A program made the translations under genes and the position numbers. A DNA stretch of 64,000 bases, taken from contig JBCCHB010000053.1 in NCBI GenBank assembly GCA_039028975.1, positions 1 through 64,000 on the forward strand, in the 5' to 3' direction. The DNA comes from JAHBNG01 sp039028975 (lineage in GTDB: Bacteria > Chloroflexota > Anaerolineae > Caldilineales > Caldilineaceae). Below are positions 53,414 through 61,979 of this stretch, in pieces. A model generated the notes under the pieces. The model did no database searches. It was not told the origin of the DNA and saw only the letters and a program-made list of their open reading frames with translations. Each line of letters starts with the position of its first letter. The stretch's first letter is position 1.

Positions 53414-54196
53414 ATGACAGAACCAATACGAACGCTCCAAATTGAGCAGCTTCCTATCGAGATCTATCCCAATAATGAGCTCATGGGACAAGCGGCGGCG
53501 CTCTCTGCCCAAGCCACCATTCAGGCGGCCATCGGGGCTAGGGGAGAGGCCAATCTAATCTTGGCAACTGGCAATTCTCAGCTGACCTTCCTTCATGCTC
53601 TGCGCAAGCTAGAAGGCATAGACTGGTCGGTGATTACCATCTTTCATATGGATGAATACCTGGGCATCGATCCCGCTCATCCAGCTAGCTTTCCCAACTT
53701 TTTGAAGGAGCACATTATTGACCATGTGCAACCAAATGCTTTTCATCCCGTTCCTGGCAATCCCGCTGATGTGGATAAAGCGTGTGCTGAATATGAAGCC
53801 TTGCTGCGCCAACATCCGGCCGATCTAGTTGCGCTAGGCTATGGTGAAAATGGACATTTAGCCTTTAACGATCCACCTTATGCAAAGTTTGATGACCCTG
53901 TTTGGGTTAAGGTAATTCAGCTAGATGAGATGAGCCGTCGCCAGCAAGTTGGGGAGGGTCACTTTGGCTCCCTGGATGATGTCCCCAAAGAAGCCATTAC
54001 CTTGACCATTCCGGCGCTATTGGCTCCTTCCCGCATTTTGGCTATTGTGCCTGAATCGCGCAAAGCAAATGCGGTCCATGATTGTTTAACTCTGGCCATC
54101 AGTGAAGATAGGCCAGGATCGATCTTGCGACAAGTCTCCCATGCAACCCTCTACTTGGAGCAAGAATCAGCTAGCAAAATTTCGGAATTGGGCTAA
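53414..54196 (+). CDS. nagB: Glucosamine-6-phosphate deaminase
   Basis: 260 residues from ATG 53414 (AAGGAA about 10 nt upstream; an in-frame ATG at 53366 would add 16 residues). Converts GlcN-6-P to fructose-6-phosphate and ammonia. Motifs: LATGNSQLTFLHAL (phosphate loop), FHMDEYLGI (catalytic Asp) and GYGENGHLAFNDPP (catalytic His/Glu area). Some relatives in sugar-acid clusters act as 6-phosphogluconolactonases; the GENGHLAFNDP motif favours the deaminase. Confidence 0.9.
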   Translation: MTEPIRTLQIEQLPIEIYPNNELMGQAAALSAQATIQAAIGARGEANLILATGNSQLTFLHALRKLEGIDWSVITIFHMDEYLGIDPAHPASFPNFLKEHIIDHVQPNAFHPVPGNPADVDKACAEYEALLRQHPADLVALGYGENGHLAFNDPPYAKFDDPVWVKVIQLDEMSRRQQVGEGHFGSLDDVPKEAITLTIPALLAPSRILAIVPESRKANAVHDCLTLAISEDRPGSILRQVSHATLYLEQESASKISELG

Positions 54197-54228
54197 TCAT
54201 CTCTAGAACAGTAACAAAGGAGAAATCA

Positions 54229-55050
54229 ATGAGTTCATCATCAGAATTTGATGTTAATGGAAAAGTTGCCATACTAACCGGTAGCACTGGTGTTTTAGGG
54301 GGTGCAATGGCCCGTGGACTTGCTGCATCCGGTGCCAAAGTCGGTATCTTAGGGCGTCGCCGAGAACGGGCTGTGCAGGTAGCAGACGAAATCAAAGATG
54401 CTGGTGGTCAAGCCATGGCCCTCCCTTGCGATGTCCTGGAGAAAGAGCAGTTAGAAGGAGTACGAGATCAGGTATTGGAACGTTGGGGGCGCATCGACGT
54501 TTTGGTCAACGCGGCAGGCGGAAATGTCTCGGCGGCCACAATTATGCCAGAGCAATCTGTCTTTGCCATGCCTGGTGACGCGTTTGATCAGGTTGTAAAT
54601 CTCAATCTGAGCGGAAGTGTGCTTCCTTCTCTGACCTTTGGTCAAGTAATGGCGGAGCAGAAGAACGGCTCGATTATCAATATCTCTTCAATGGCAGCAC
54701 AAAGAATCCTAACCCGGGTTGTGGGATATTCTGCGGCAAAGGCGGCGATTGACAACTTTACCCGCTGGATGGCAGTGGAGCTGGCACAAAAGTATGGTAG
54801 CGGATTGCGGGTCAACGCCATTGCCCCCGGCTTTTTTGTAGGGGACCAAAATCGTCGGCTACTGCTTAATGAAGACAATACACTCACCACCCGTGGGCAG
54901 CAGATCATTGATCACACTCCCATGGCACGTTTTGGTGAACCGGAGGAGCTAGTGGGTACCCTCATCTGGCTCTGTAGCGATGCCTCCAGGTTCATTACTG
55001 GCATCGTCGTTCCGGTGGATGGTGGGTTTTCGGCATTTAGTGGGGTATAA
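54229..55050 (+). CDS. SDR, D-mannonate (fructuronate) oxidoreductase-like
   Basis: 273 residues, AAAGGAGAAATCA upstream. Cofactor motif TGSTGVLGGAMARGLAA, NAAGG, catalytic YSAAK and the APGFFVGDQNRRLL segment, which with the long MPEQSVFAMPGD insertion is typical of SDR-type mannonate/fructuronate reductases. It links hexuronate or sugar-acid metabolism. It is the last gene of the nagA-nagB block (32 bp spacing). Confidence 0.9.
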   Translation: MSSSSEFDVNGKVAILTGSTGVLGGAMARGLAASGAKVGILGRRRERAVQVADEIKDAGGQAMALPCDVLEKEQLEGVRDQVLERWGRIDVLVNAAGGNVSAATIMPEQSVFAMPGDAFDQVVNLNLSGSVLPSLTFGQVMAEQKNGSIINISSMAAQRILTRVVGYSAAKAAIDNFTRWMAVELAQKYGSGLRVNAIAPGFFVGDQNRRLLLNEDNTLTTRGQQIIDHTPMARFGEPEELVGTLIWLCSDASRFITGIVVPVDGGFSAFSGV

Positions 55051-55111
55051 GGGACCCGGTTGGCCAGAAGTGGGTGGCAAGTAATTACGATCTGTGGAGA
55101 GCAATCTACGC

Positions 55112-56308
55112 TCACGGTAATTTTAGCTTTTGGCCAACTGTGAGAATTGACTCGTCACTCAAGTTGTTTAGCCGCAAAAGTGCCTGCCAATTTACATTAT
55201 ACTTACTAGCAATTTGAATGATGGTTTCACCTGTTTGGACGACGTGTGTAGCTGGCGTCGCCGGACTGTTATCAGTATCGTCCGGTAGCGCTCTCTCCTG
55301 TTCTGCTTGCTTCTCAAACTGAGCGGGAACCCGAATAATCTGCCCTACACTCAATACGGTTCCTTCGTCAAAGTTATTGATCAAGGCGAGAGCCTGCCAT
55401 GTAGTGTCATAGAGTTCAGCGACACCTGCTAACGTATTTCCAGGCTGAATGGTGTAACCGCCATAATGCCCAACAGGCAGAGGATCGCTTGATTCAGGGC
55501 CACCAACCGAACCTGATATGCGAATCTGCTGACCAACACGCAAAATCGAATGCTCATTTAAGGAGTTGATAGAAGCTAGGGTCTGCCATGTAACATTAAA
55601 GCGGGTTGCAATGATGCTTAATGTATCACCTGAACGGACGGTGTATCGTCCATCCGTTGTTGTAGGTGTTGCCTGAAGTGTCTTGATTTGGGGTGATTGG
55701 GATTGAGCGGCAACATGCGGAGCAACTGACTCAGTGCCAACAGGCCGAGAGGCAAAAACAACAACAAAGTAGTAAAGCTTGTTGTAAGGGTGGACCCTCA
55801 TACCAACCCCAAAGTCTTGCCATTTGCGATTCAAGATATTGGCTCGATGAGGATAACTATTCATCCACCATCTAATGGCAAGGTGAGGTGAACGAACTGA
55901 CACCCAATTCTCACTAGCCGGATTTCCCGAACCATACCCTGAACGCACCACCCGCATCCGTACTGTACTGCCATCACTACCAATATGGCTATAGTTGCCA
56001 TTGGTGACCATATCATCTACATGGCCCTGAGCAACTTGGTTTAGGATAGGGTTTAAGGAAAGGGGGGCAAGGTTGCTGCTTCCCCGAGCCTGATTGATCG
56101 CTTCTGCTACTTGCTGTGCCTCGGCGGATATCTGCTCCGACTGCAGTGTATCTGCGGCGAGTAGAGGTAATGGATAGAGTACAAAGTACGCGTATGTAAA
56201 AAATAGTAAGGAAACAGAAAGCACAATCCAACGGCGAAAAAGTGATAGATGAGTAGAATTATGCGCGTAGGTAGGTTGGGTGGATGCGCAAAAAAATGGA
56301 TAGTACAT
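55112..56308 (-). CDS. Exported CAP-domain protein with three LysM domains
   Basis: 398 residues. An N-terminal membrane segment (about 26-50) is followed by a CAP/SCP domain (65-190) with NQARGSSNLAPLSLNPILNQVAQ, SHIGSDGS and ENWVS, then three LysM domains beginning RYTVRSGDTLSIIATRFNV, GYTIQPGNTLAGVAELYDT and THVVQTGETIIQIASKYNV. LysM binds peptidoglycan; CAP proteins have varied roles. The architecture places it at the cell envelope. The alternative start is not resolved. Confidence 0.92.
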   Translation of the reverse strand: MYYPFFCASTQPTYAHNSTHLSLFRRWIVLSVSLLFFTYAYFVLYPLPLLAADTLQSEQISAEAQQVAEAINQARGSSNLAPLSLNPILNQVAQGHVDDMVTNGNYSHIGSDGSTVRMRVVRSGYGSGNPASENWVSVRSPHLAIRWWMNSYPHRANILNRKWQDFGVGMRVHPYNKLYYFVVVFASRPVGTESVAPHVAAQSQSPQIKTLQATPTTTDGRYTVRSGDTLSIIATRFNVTWQTLASINSLNEHSILRVGQQIRISGSVGGPESSDPLPVGHYGGYTIQPGNTLAGVAELYDTTWQALALINNFDEGTVLSVGQIIRVPAQFEKQAEQERALPDDTDNSPATPATHVVQTGETIIQIASKYNVNWQALLRLNNLSDESILTVGQKLKLP

Positions 56309-56607
56309 AGGTAATTGGGTGATTATGTTACTACAACTACAACACTGTAACGTCGTTCATCTGCGCCCATCTCTTCAAGCAAGATGCTAAAAGATGGCTC
56401 AAGTACTATACCGGATTGACTCCCGGAAAGAATCTATTGGTTACACAACTGCATTATAATATTCTTTTTTTGTGAAACAACGTCAAATAAATCGTCAGCG
56501 TCGAATGATGGTACCAAAAACCTGTGAAAAGACCAAATTCTGGTTGATAGAAGTGATTAATATCCACATTAATACCCAATTTGTCAAATAAAAAGAATTA
56601 AGGTGTC

Positions 56608-56636
56608 TTGACGCTCTTGGATTAGCCTGATATAAT
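56608..56636 (+). promoter_or_regulatory. Sigma-70-type promoter before the S1 gene
   Basis: TTGACG (56608-56613), 17-bp spacer, TATAAT (56631-56636). Nearly perfect, 142 bp before the start. The preceding 56309-56600 shows no gene. Confidence 0.75.
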
Positions 56637-56778
56637 GAACTTATCTTTTTCTTAAAGTTGGAATTAATTGTACATGTTCCCTGTCGGATCTTATAAACTG
56701 ATGAAGAGTGTTCTTGAGTATTTTGCCCCAGTAAAACTTAAGGCTAAGCACTTTTCTCCTTTGGAGTGATTTTTGATA

Positions 56779-58146
56779 ATGTTAGCCAATTCGGAAAATG
56801 AGAGTGGTGTACACGAGCATGCAAGTACGCTAGTGGACAGCAATAGTGAAGAGCAAAACAATCTGTTGGAACAGGCTCCTGGCGAAAGTGATATGGAGCT
56901 GTTTACCCGATATTTAGATGATACTAGCGGTTTTGATGTCCCTCGCCGCGGTGACCTTCGGGAAGGAACAATTGTTGAGCGTAAGTCTAATGAACTCTTG
57001 GTGAATATCGGCGTGAAGCGGGATGGGGTTGTCCCCCAATCTGATTTGAGTCGTATAGACAGTGAGTTTGTTAAGGAGCTAGGTGTTGGTGATACGGTAA
57101 TGGTTACTGTATCAAAAGTCAACGACAATGATGGCTCTTTTATTTTGAGTATGGCCGAGGCTCTCCAGCAGCAGGATTGGGTAGAGGCAGAGCGATTACT
57201 CAATAGCGGTGAGCATACAAGTCACCCCGTTATTGGCTTTAACAAAGGTGGAATCACCGTTGAATTCCACCATTTACGAGGCTTTGTTCCTGCATCCCAC
57301 TTAATGGATATGCCGCGGAATATGTCCGAAGATCAGCGCCGGGTGGAATTAGAGAAGCGCATCGGTCAGGACCTACGCCTTAAGGTTATTGAAGTTGAGC
57401 GAGGCCGCCGTCGCTTGGTGATGTCTGAGATGTTGGCTGAACGAGAACATCGTTCCCAGATGAAAGAGCAGATTTTTGAGCGACTTAAAGTTGGGGACGT
57501 CGTCGAGGGCGAAGTGCGAGGCCTGAGACCCTTTGGTGCCTTTGTAGACATTGGCGGTGCTGATGGTCTCTTGCATGTCAGCGAGATTGACTGGGGTCCA
57601 GTCGCTCACCCGCAGAACATTTTGCAGCGGGGTGATAAACTGGAAGTTCAGGTCATTCGACTTGATCCAGATAAACAACAGATAGCATTAAGTAGAAAGC
57701 GTTTGATCACCAATCCGTGGGATGGCGTTGAAAGCCGGTACCAAATTGGTGACATGGTCAGCGCCAAGGTAACACGCATTGTTGACTTTGGTGCATTTGC
57801 CCAATTAGAACCCGGCGTGGAGGGGTTGATCCACATTAGCGAACTAGCCGACATATCTATTGCTGAGCCTTTAAAGACCGTCCAAGTTGGGGCAGAGTTG
57901 GATGTGAAAATTTTACGGGTGGATGCTCGTCGCCAACGGATTGGTCTGAGTCATCGCCAGGCCATCGGTGTTATGCCCATCGATAAAGAAGATAGTGACG
58001 AGATGGAGACGGCTGCCGAACTGATCTCTAATGTAGATGGTTTAGCTGGAGATAGTAATCAAAACGAAGGCTCTGAGAGTGCAGACGAAATTAATATGGA
58101 ATTTGTGGATGAGATCGATGGTGGTGAAGTGAGCGCTGACGGGTAA
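56779..58146 (+). CDS. rpsA: S1-domain protein, ribosomal protein bS1-like
   Basis: 455 residues from ATG 56779 with GGAGTGA at suitable spacing; a TTG six bases earlier is too close. After an acidic N-terminus (1-55) come four S1 domains (about 58-127, 145-216, 236-305, 325-395): e.g. VGDVVEGEVRGLRPFGAFVDIGGADGLLHVSEI. It ends in an acidic tail. Binds mRNA at the ribosome. Four domains is typical outside proteobacteria, which have six. Its neighbours encode bS21 and IF-1, which supports a translation role. Confidence 0.9.
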   Translation: MLANSENESGVHEHASTLVDSNSEEQNNLLEQAPGESDMELFTRYLDDTSGFDVPRRGDLREGTIVERKSNELLVNIGVKRDGVVPQSDLSRIDSEFVKELGVGDTVMVTVSKVNDNDGSFILSMAEALQQQDWVEAERLLNSGEHTSHPVIGFNKGGITVEFHHLRGFVPASHLMDMPRNMSEDQRRVELEKRIGQDLRLKVIEVERGRRRLVMSEMLAEREHRSQMKEQIFERLKVGDVVEGEVRGLRPFGAFVDIGGADGLLHVSEIDWGPVAHPQNILQRGDKLEVQVIRLDPDKQQIALSRKRLITNPWDGVESRYQIGDMVSAKVTRIVDFGAFAQLEPGVEGLIHISELADISIAEPLKTVQVGAELDVKILRVDARRQRIGLSHRQAIGVMPIDKEDSDEMETAAELISNVDGLAGDSNQNEGSESADEINMEFVDEIDGGEVSADG

Positions 58147-58261
58147 GGAAGGTAGAGTCTATAAATTCTAACGAAAGATCTCTCGGCGGATGTCCTTTGG
58201 GCGTGTGAGGATAGGCATAAAGCCTCTCCTATATGGGGGACGCCTAGACAGTTGCTTTATT

Positions 58262-58291
58262 TTGTTAATTATCCTTACATGGGAATATAAT
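58262..58291 (+). promoter_or_regulatory. Likely promoter upstream of rpsU
   Basis: TTGTTA (58262-58267), 18-bp spacer, TATAAT (58286-58291), 118 bp before the gene. Confidence 0.5.
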
Positions 58292-58408
58292 AGACGTACT
58301 TATTAGAGTAAAATGCTATTCTCCTCTAAGTGCCATATAGGTAGTTGCTTTAAAAAGACACAAGAAAAGTAGAGATAGCTGTGCAAATCCTCTAAAGGAG
58401 GTGATAGA

Positions 58409-58603
58409 ATGAGTGTTGAATTAAATCCAGGCGAATCTCAGGATAGTATTCTCAAGCGGTTTCGCAAAGCTGTAGCCGAATCAAGGGTTCTCCCTAATGT
58501 TCGCCAAAAGCGTTGGTTTACATCAAAGAGTGAGGTTCGCCGCATCAAAAAGCAGAAGGCTATCCGCAAGGCGCGGCGGATGACTCAATTTACCCGCGAA
58601 TAG
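58409..58603 (+). CDS. rpsU: 30S ribosomal protein bS21
   Basis: 64 residues; strong AAAGGAGGTGATAGA upstream. ESQDSILKRFRKAV and the basic tail FTSKSEVRRIKKQKAIRKARR are the S21 signature. bS21 sits near the anti-Shine-Dalgarno end of 16S rRNA. It is 30 bp from infA. Confidence 0.95.
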   Translation: MSVELNPGESQDSILKRFRKAVAESRVLPNVRQKRWFTSKSEVRRIKKQKAIRKARRMTQFTRE

Positions 58604-58633
58604 CCGCTTGCGAATAAGGAATGAAAGGAGCCT

Positions 58634-58852
58634 ATGGCAGAGGAAACAGTCGAATTTGTAGGAACCGTCACAGAATCATTGCCGAATACCATGTTCCGCG
58701 TAGAATTGGAAAACGGGCATAATGTTCTTGCCTATCTTTCTGGGAAGATGCGGAAGAACTATATCCGTATTTATCTTGGCGATAAGGTCAGGGTAGAGAT
58801 GAGTTCATACGATTTAGAACGTGGGCGGATTACATACCGTTTGCGTTCATAA
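58634..58852 (+). CDS. infA: Translation initiation factor IF-1
   Basis: 72 residues, the exact family length. GTVTESLPNTMFRVELENGHNVLAYLSGKMRKNYIRI is followed by GDKVRVEMSSYDLERGRITYR. Single OB fold that occupies the ribosomal A site during initiation. Encoded just after rpsU with AAAGGAG upstream. Confidence 0.97.
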   Translation: MAEETVEFVGTVTESLPNTMFRVELENGHNVLAYLSGKMRKNYIRIYLGDKVRVEMSSYDLERGRITYRLRS

Positions 58853-58906
58853 CGAACCCAAAATTGCGCTATTTAGATATGAAGCCTGAGTAGCCACTTG
58901 ATTCGA

Positions 58907-58947
58907 AAATAAAAAGAGAAGCCTATCATAGGCTTCTCTTTTTATTT
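58907..58947. terminator. Perfect bidirectional terminator between infA and mutS
   Basis: 20-bp perfect arms around a single central base: AAATAAAAAGAGAAGCCTAT and its complement. Ends in T-rich runs on both strands. Closes infA (plus) and mutS (minus). Confidence 0.9.
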
Positions 58948-59052
58948 AACAGCCCGAAATTAAATAACATGTGCATAACGCTCTCAATCCAAGAGGTTTT
59001 TCGTCTATTTTGTGAGCAAGATGACATGCCCAACTTATTTGCGGCTCATGCC

Positions 59053-61731
59053 CTAATCATTCGCCAGCTTCTGTAACTCATAAAGACGATTCAGTGCATC
59101 CAGCGGAGTCAATCCATTTACGTCCAACTTGCGTAATGCTTCTACTGTTGGGTGAATATCCGCAAAAAGCGTCGTTTGGCGGGCAGCAGGGGCACTGCGT
59201 CGTTTCGTCTTCGGCTCATCAAGTAGACGACTAGGGCCTGCCGCACCACTCTGCTCCAAGTCGATCAAAATTTCCTCTGCTCGATAGATCACTGCGTTGG
59301 GCAGCCCAGCCATGCGGGCCACGTGAACGCCATATGAGCGATTTGCCCTTCCTGGAATAATGCGGTGGAGAAAGACCACATCGACGCCTTCCCCATCTGC
59401 CCCCGAATGCTCCGAACTTTCGTCGACTGCTACATTATAGTTCACCACATGGGGTAAGCGATCGGCCAGGTCAGTTAATTCATGATAGTGAGTAGCAAAG
59501 AGGGTCTTTGCCCGCAACCCTGGATGATTGTGGATATACTCTACAATCGACCAGGCTATGGCCAACCCATCGTAGGTACTTGTTCCTCGCCCAATCTCGT
59601 CTAGAATCAGTAGACTGCGATTAGACGCATGGTGCAGAATATTCGCCGTCTCCACCATCTCGACCATAAAGGTAGATTGGCCCCGATGAATCTCATCACT
59701 AGCCCCAATGCGGGTAAAGATGCGATCCACCACGCCGATTTGAGCGGACTCAGCTGGGACAAATGAACCAATTTGGGCCATGAGCGTAATCAGAGCCGTC
59801 TGCCGCAAGAAGGTGCTCTTTCCTGCCATATTGGGGCCGGTAAGAATATGAATGGCCATTTCTGGCGTAAGGTGGGTATCATTCGGGACGAACGGTTCAT
59901 CGGTTAAGGTCAATTCGACCACTGGGTGGCGACCACCCTGAATTTCAAGGGCCGGACTATCATCGACTATTGGGCGAATATAGCGTCGGTTCAGCGCAAC
60001 CTCTGCAAGGGCTGCGCCCACATCTAGCTCTGCCAAGGACCAAGCGAGTTGCAGCAGTTCGGGCAATTTTAATGCTACCTGACCACAAAGAGCTTTAAAG
60101 AGTTGCTGTTCGATCTCTAATCTGCGTTCGTCTGCGTTCAAAACGAGTGATTCATACTCTTTGAGATCGGGCGTAATATAGCGTTCGGCATTGGTCAACG
60201 TCTGCTTGCGAATATAGCTCTCTGGGACTTTATCCGTGTGGGTATGAGTCACCTCAATATAGTAACCAAAGACTTTGTTGTAGCCTACCTTCAGACTCTT
60301 GATGTCGAGCCGCTCTCGTTCGGTGGCCTGTAGATTCGCAATCCAATCCTTGGCCCCTCGGCTACGCTCTACCAGCTGATCTAGCTCTTCATTGTAGCCA
60401 GTGCGAATGACGCCTGGGGTATTGAGAGTGGCGGGTGGCTCCTCGGCAATGGCGGTCTCTAGCAGTGTCAGGATCGCGGAGCAATCGGGAACTTTGGGGA
60501 GCAACTGCTCTGGGTCCGATCCATTCATCAACCCATTGCTATTGATCGGATGACCTTGCAGTTGGAGTAGGGCCTCGATCTCTGGCACCTTGCGCAACAC
60601 TTCGCGGATGCCCATCACATCCCGGGGAATACCCGTCCCCTGAGCAATCCGGTTCGTCCAGCGCTCAATATCACCCAAACCACGCACCTGTTCCCGCAAC
60701 TCCAAGCGCAGGGTTGTCTCGTTATAGAAGAGTTGGACCACGTCAAGACGGCGCTGAATCGTTGGCACATCCAGTAGGGGTTGATTGAGGCGACGACGTA
60801 GCAAACGCCCACCCATAGGTGTAAGCGTTTCATCCATGACTTCCAACAGACTTCCTTTCGTATCGTTGCCGCGGATTGTGCTTGTCAACTCCAAATTGCG
60901 TCGGGTAGACTCATCCAAGGTCATAAATTCGCCAGTGGCATAGGCATGAAGTTGTTTTAGCTGGGGCAGAGCTGCAGGCTGCATTTCTCGCAGGTAAGCC
61001 AAGACCGCCGCCGCGGCTCGAATCGCTTCGGGCTTCTGCTGGACACCAAAGCCATCCAAAGTGGTCACGTTAAAGTGGCGCTTGAGCGCGTCAGAGGCGG
61101 TACTCAATTCGACCTGCCATGCTTCTACGGTCGACGGGATGATGCCCAATACATTGATGAGGCCGCCCAAGGCTGACGCTTCAATATCCCACTCGGTATG
61201 AATCAGTTCGCTAGGATGGAGACGGCTTAGCTCTTCGCCCACCTTCTGTTCGGCCGCGTCACTACTTTTGTCCTCAAGCTGGGTGGCGGCAAACTCACCT
61301 GTGGTGATGTCACAGTAGGCAATCCCAGCCTCTCGCCCGCTGTTGCTAAAGGTAACAGCCAGCAGATAGTTGTTGCGCTTATCGTCCAGAAGATTTGGCT
61401 CAACTACCGTCCCCTTGGTAACGACCCGTCGTACCTCCCGATCGACCAGCCCCTTGCCCGGCTCGCTGACCTGCTCGGCAATGGCCACCTTGTAGCCCGA
61501 TTCGATCAGCCGAGCTACATATCCGTCGACGGCATGATAAGGGACACCGGCCAGTGGTACCCGCTGATCATTGCCTACCGGTCGGCTCGTCAACACTACA
61601 TCACAGACTCGGGCTACGGTCTTGGCATCATCATCAAAGGTCTCGTAAAAGTCACCTAGGCGAAAGAAGAGAACGCAGTCGGGATGTTGGCCTTTGAGGG
61701 ACAGATACTGTCGCCGCATGGGTGTGGTCAT
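59053..61731 (-). CDS. mutS: DNA mismatch repair protein MutS
   Basis: 892 residues from ATG 61731 (the frame begins with a TTG nine bases earlier). Domain I has FFRLGDFYETF, the mismatch-reading Phe-x-Glu context; LTGPNMAGKSTFLRQ is Walker A, followed by STFMVEM, Walker B LLILDEIGRGTSTYDGLAIAW and FATHYHELTDL. Full-length bacterial MutS1, dimerising through its C-terminus (EALRKLDVNGLTPLDALNRLYEL). No mutL is adjacent. Confidence 0.97.
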   Translation of the reverse strand: MTTPMRRQYLSLKGQHPDCVLFFRLGDFYETFDDDAKTVARVCDVVLTSRPVGNDQRVPLAGVPYHAVDGYVARLIESGYKVAIAEQVSEPGKGLVDREVRRVVTKGTVVEPNLLDDKRNNYLLAVTFSNSGREAGIAYCDITTGEFAATQLEDKSSDAAEQKVGEELSRLHPSELIHTEWDIEASALGGLINVLGIIPSTVEAWQVELSTASDALKRHFNVTTLDGFGVQQKPEAIRAAAAVLAYLREMQPAALPQLKQLHAYATGEFMTLDESTRRNLELTSTIRGNDTKGSLLEVMDETLTPMGGRLLRRRLNQPLLDVPTIQRRLDVVQLFYNETTLRLELREQVRGLGDIERWTNRIAQGTGIPRDVMGIREVLRKVPEIEALLQLQGHPINSNGLMNGSDPEQLLPKVPDCSAILTLLETAIAEEPPATLNTPGVIRTGYNEELDQLVERSRGAKDWIANLQATERERLDIKSLKVGYNKVFGYYIEVTHTHTDKVPESYIRKQTLTNAERYITPDLKEYESLVLNADERRLEIEQQLFKALCGQVALKLPELLQLAWSLAELDVGAALAEVALNRRYIRPIVDDSPALEIQGGRHPVVELTLTDEPFVPNDTHLTPEMAIHILTGPNMAGKSTFLRQTALITLMAQIGSFVPAESAQIGVVDRIFTRIGASDEIHRGQSTFMVEMVETANILHHASNRSLLILDEIGRGTSTYDGLAIAWSIVEYIHNHPGLRAKTLFATHYHELTDLADRLPHVVNYNVAVDESSEHSGADGEGVDVVFLHRIIPGRANRSYGVHVARMAGLPNAVIYRAEEILIDLEQSGAAGPSRLLDEPKTKRRSAPAARQTTLFADIHPTVEALRKLDVNGLTPLDALNRLYELQKLAND

Positions 61732-61774
61732 GATGGGCAATTCTCGCTATTGGATTCTGCAAATGGACGTTTAC

Positions 61775-61810
61775 TATATCGCGGTCGTTTCCAAACGGAG
61801 CTGAGTATAA
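61775..61810 (+). repeat. Dispersed palindromic repeat, copy 3 (short form)
   Basis: TATATCGCGGTCGTTT joined directly to CCAAACGGAGCTGAGTATAA. It has both ends of the elements at 27099-27184 and 21154-21236 but lacks the inner hairpin. Confidence 0.75.
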
Positions 61811-61920
61811 TTAGTGATTGGGTGTAGGTTAAAGGATAGCAGAAGAGGGTAAATGGGACAATTTTTGCCTATTTGGAACTTAAAACGTACCGAATGACTA
61901 AACCGACATAATCACTTCTT

Positions 61921-61948
61921 TTGGACGGGCGAACATTTGTGCTAGAAT
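61921..61948 (+). promoter_or_regulatory. Possible promoter before the ABC-2 operon
   Basis: TTGGAC (61921-61926), 16-bp spacer, TAGAAT (61943-61948), 31 bp before the ATPase start. The -35 is poor. Confidence 0.35.
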
Positions 61949-61979
61949 GTCCTATATAAGATGAGTTATCCACGTCGAA

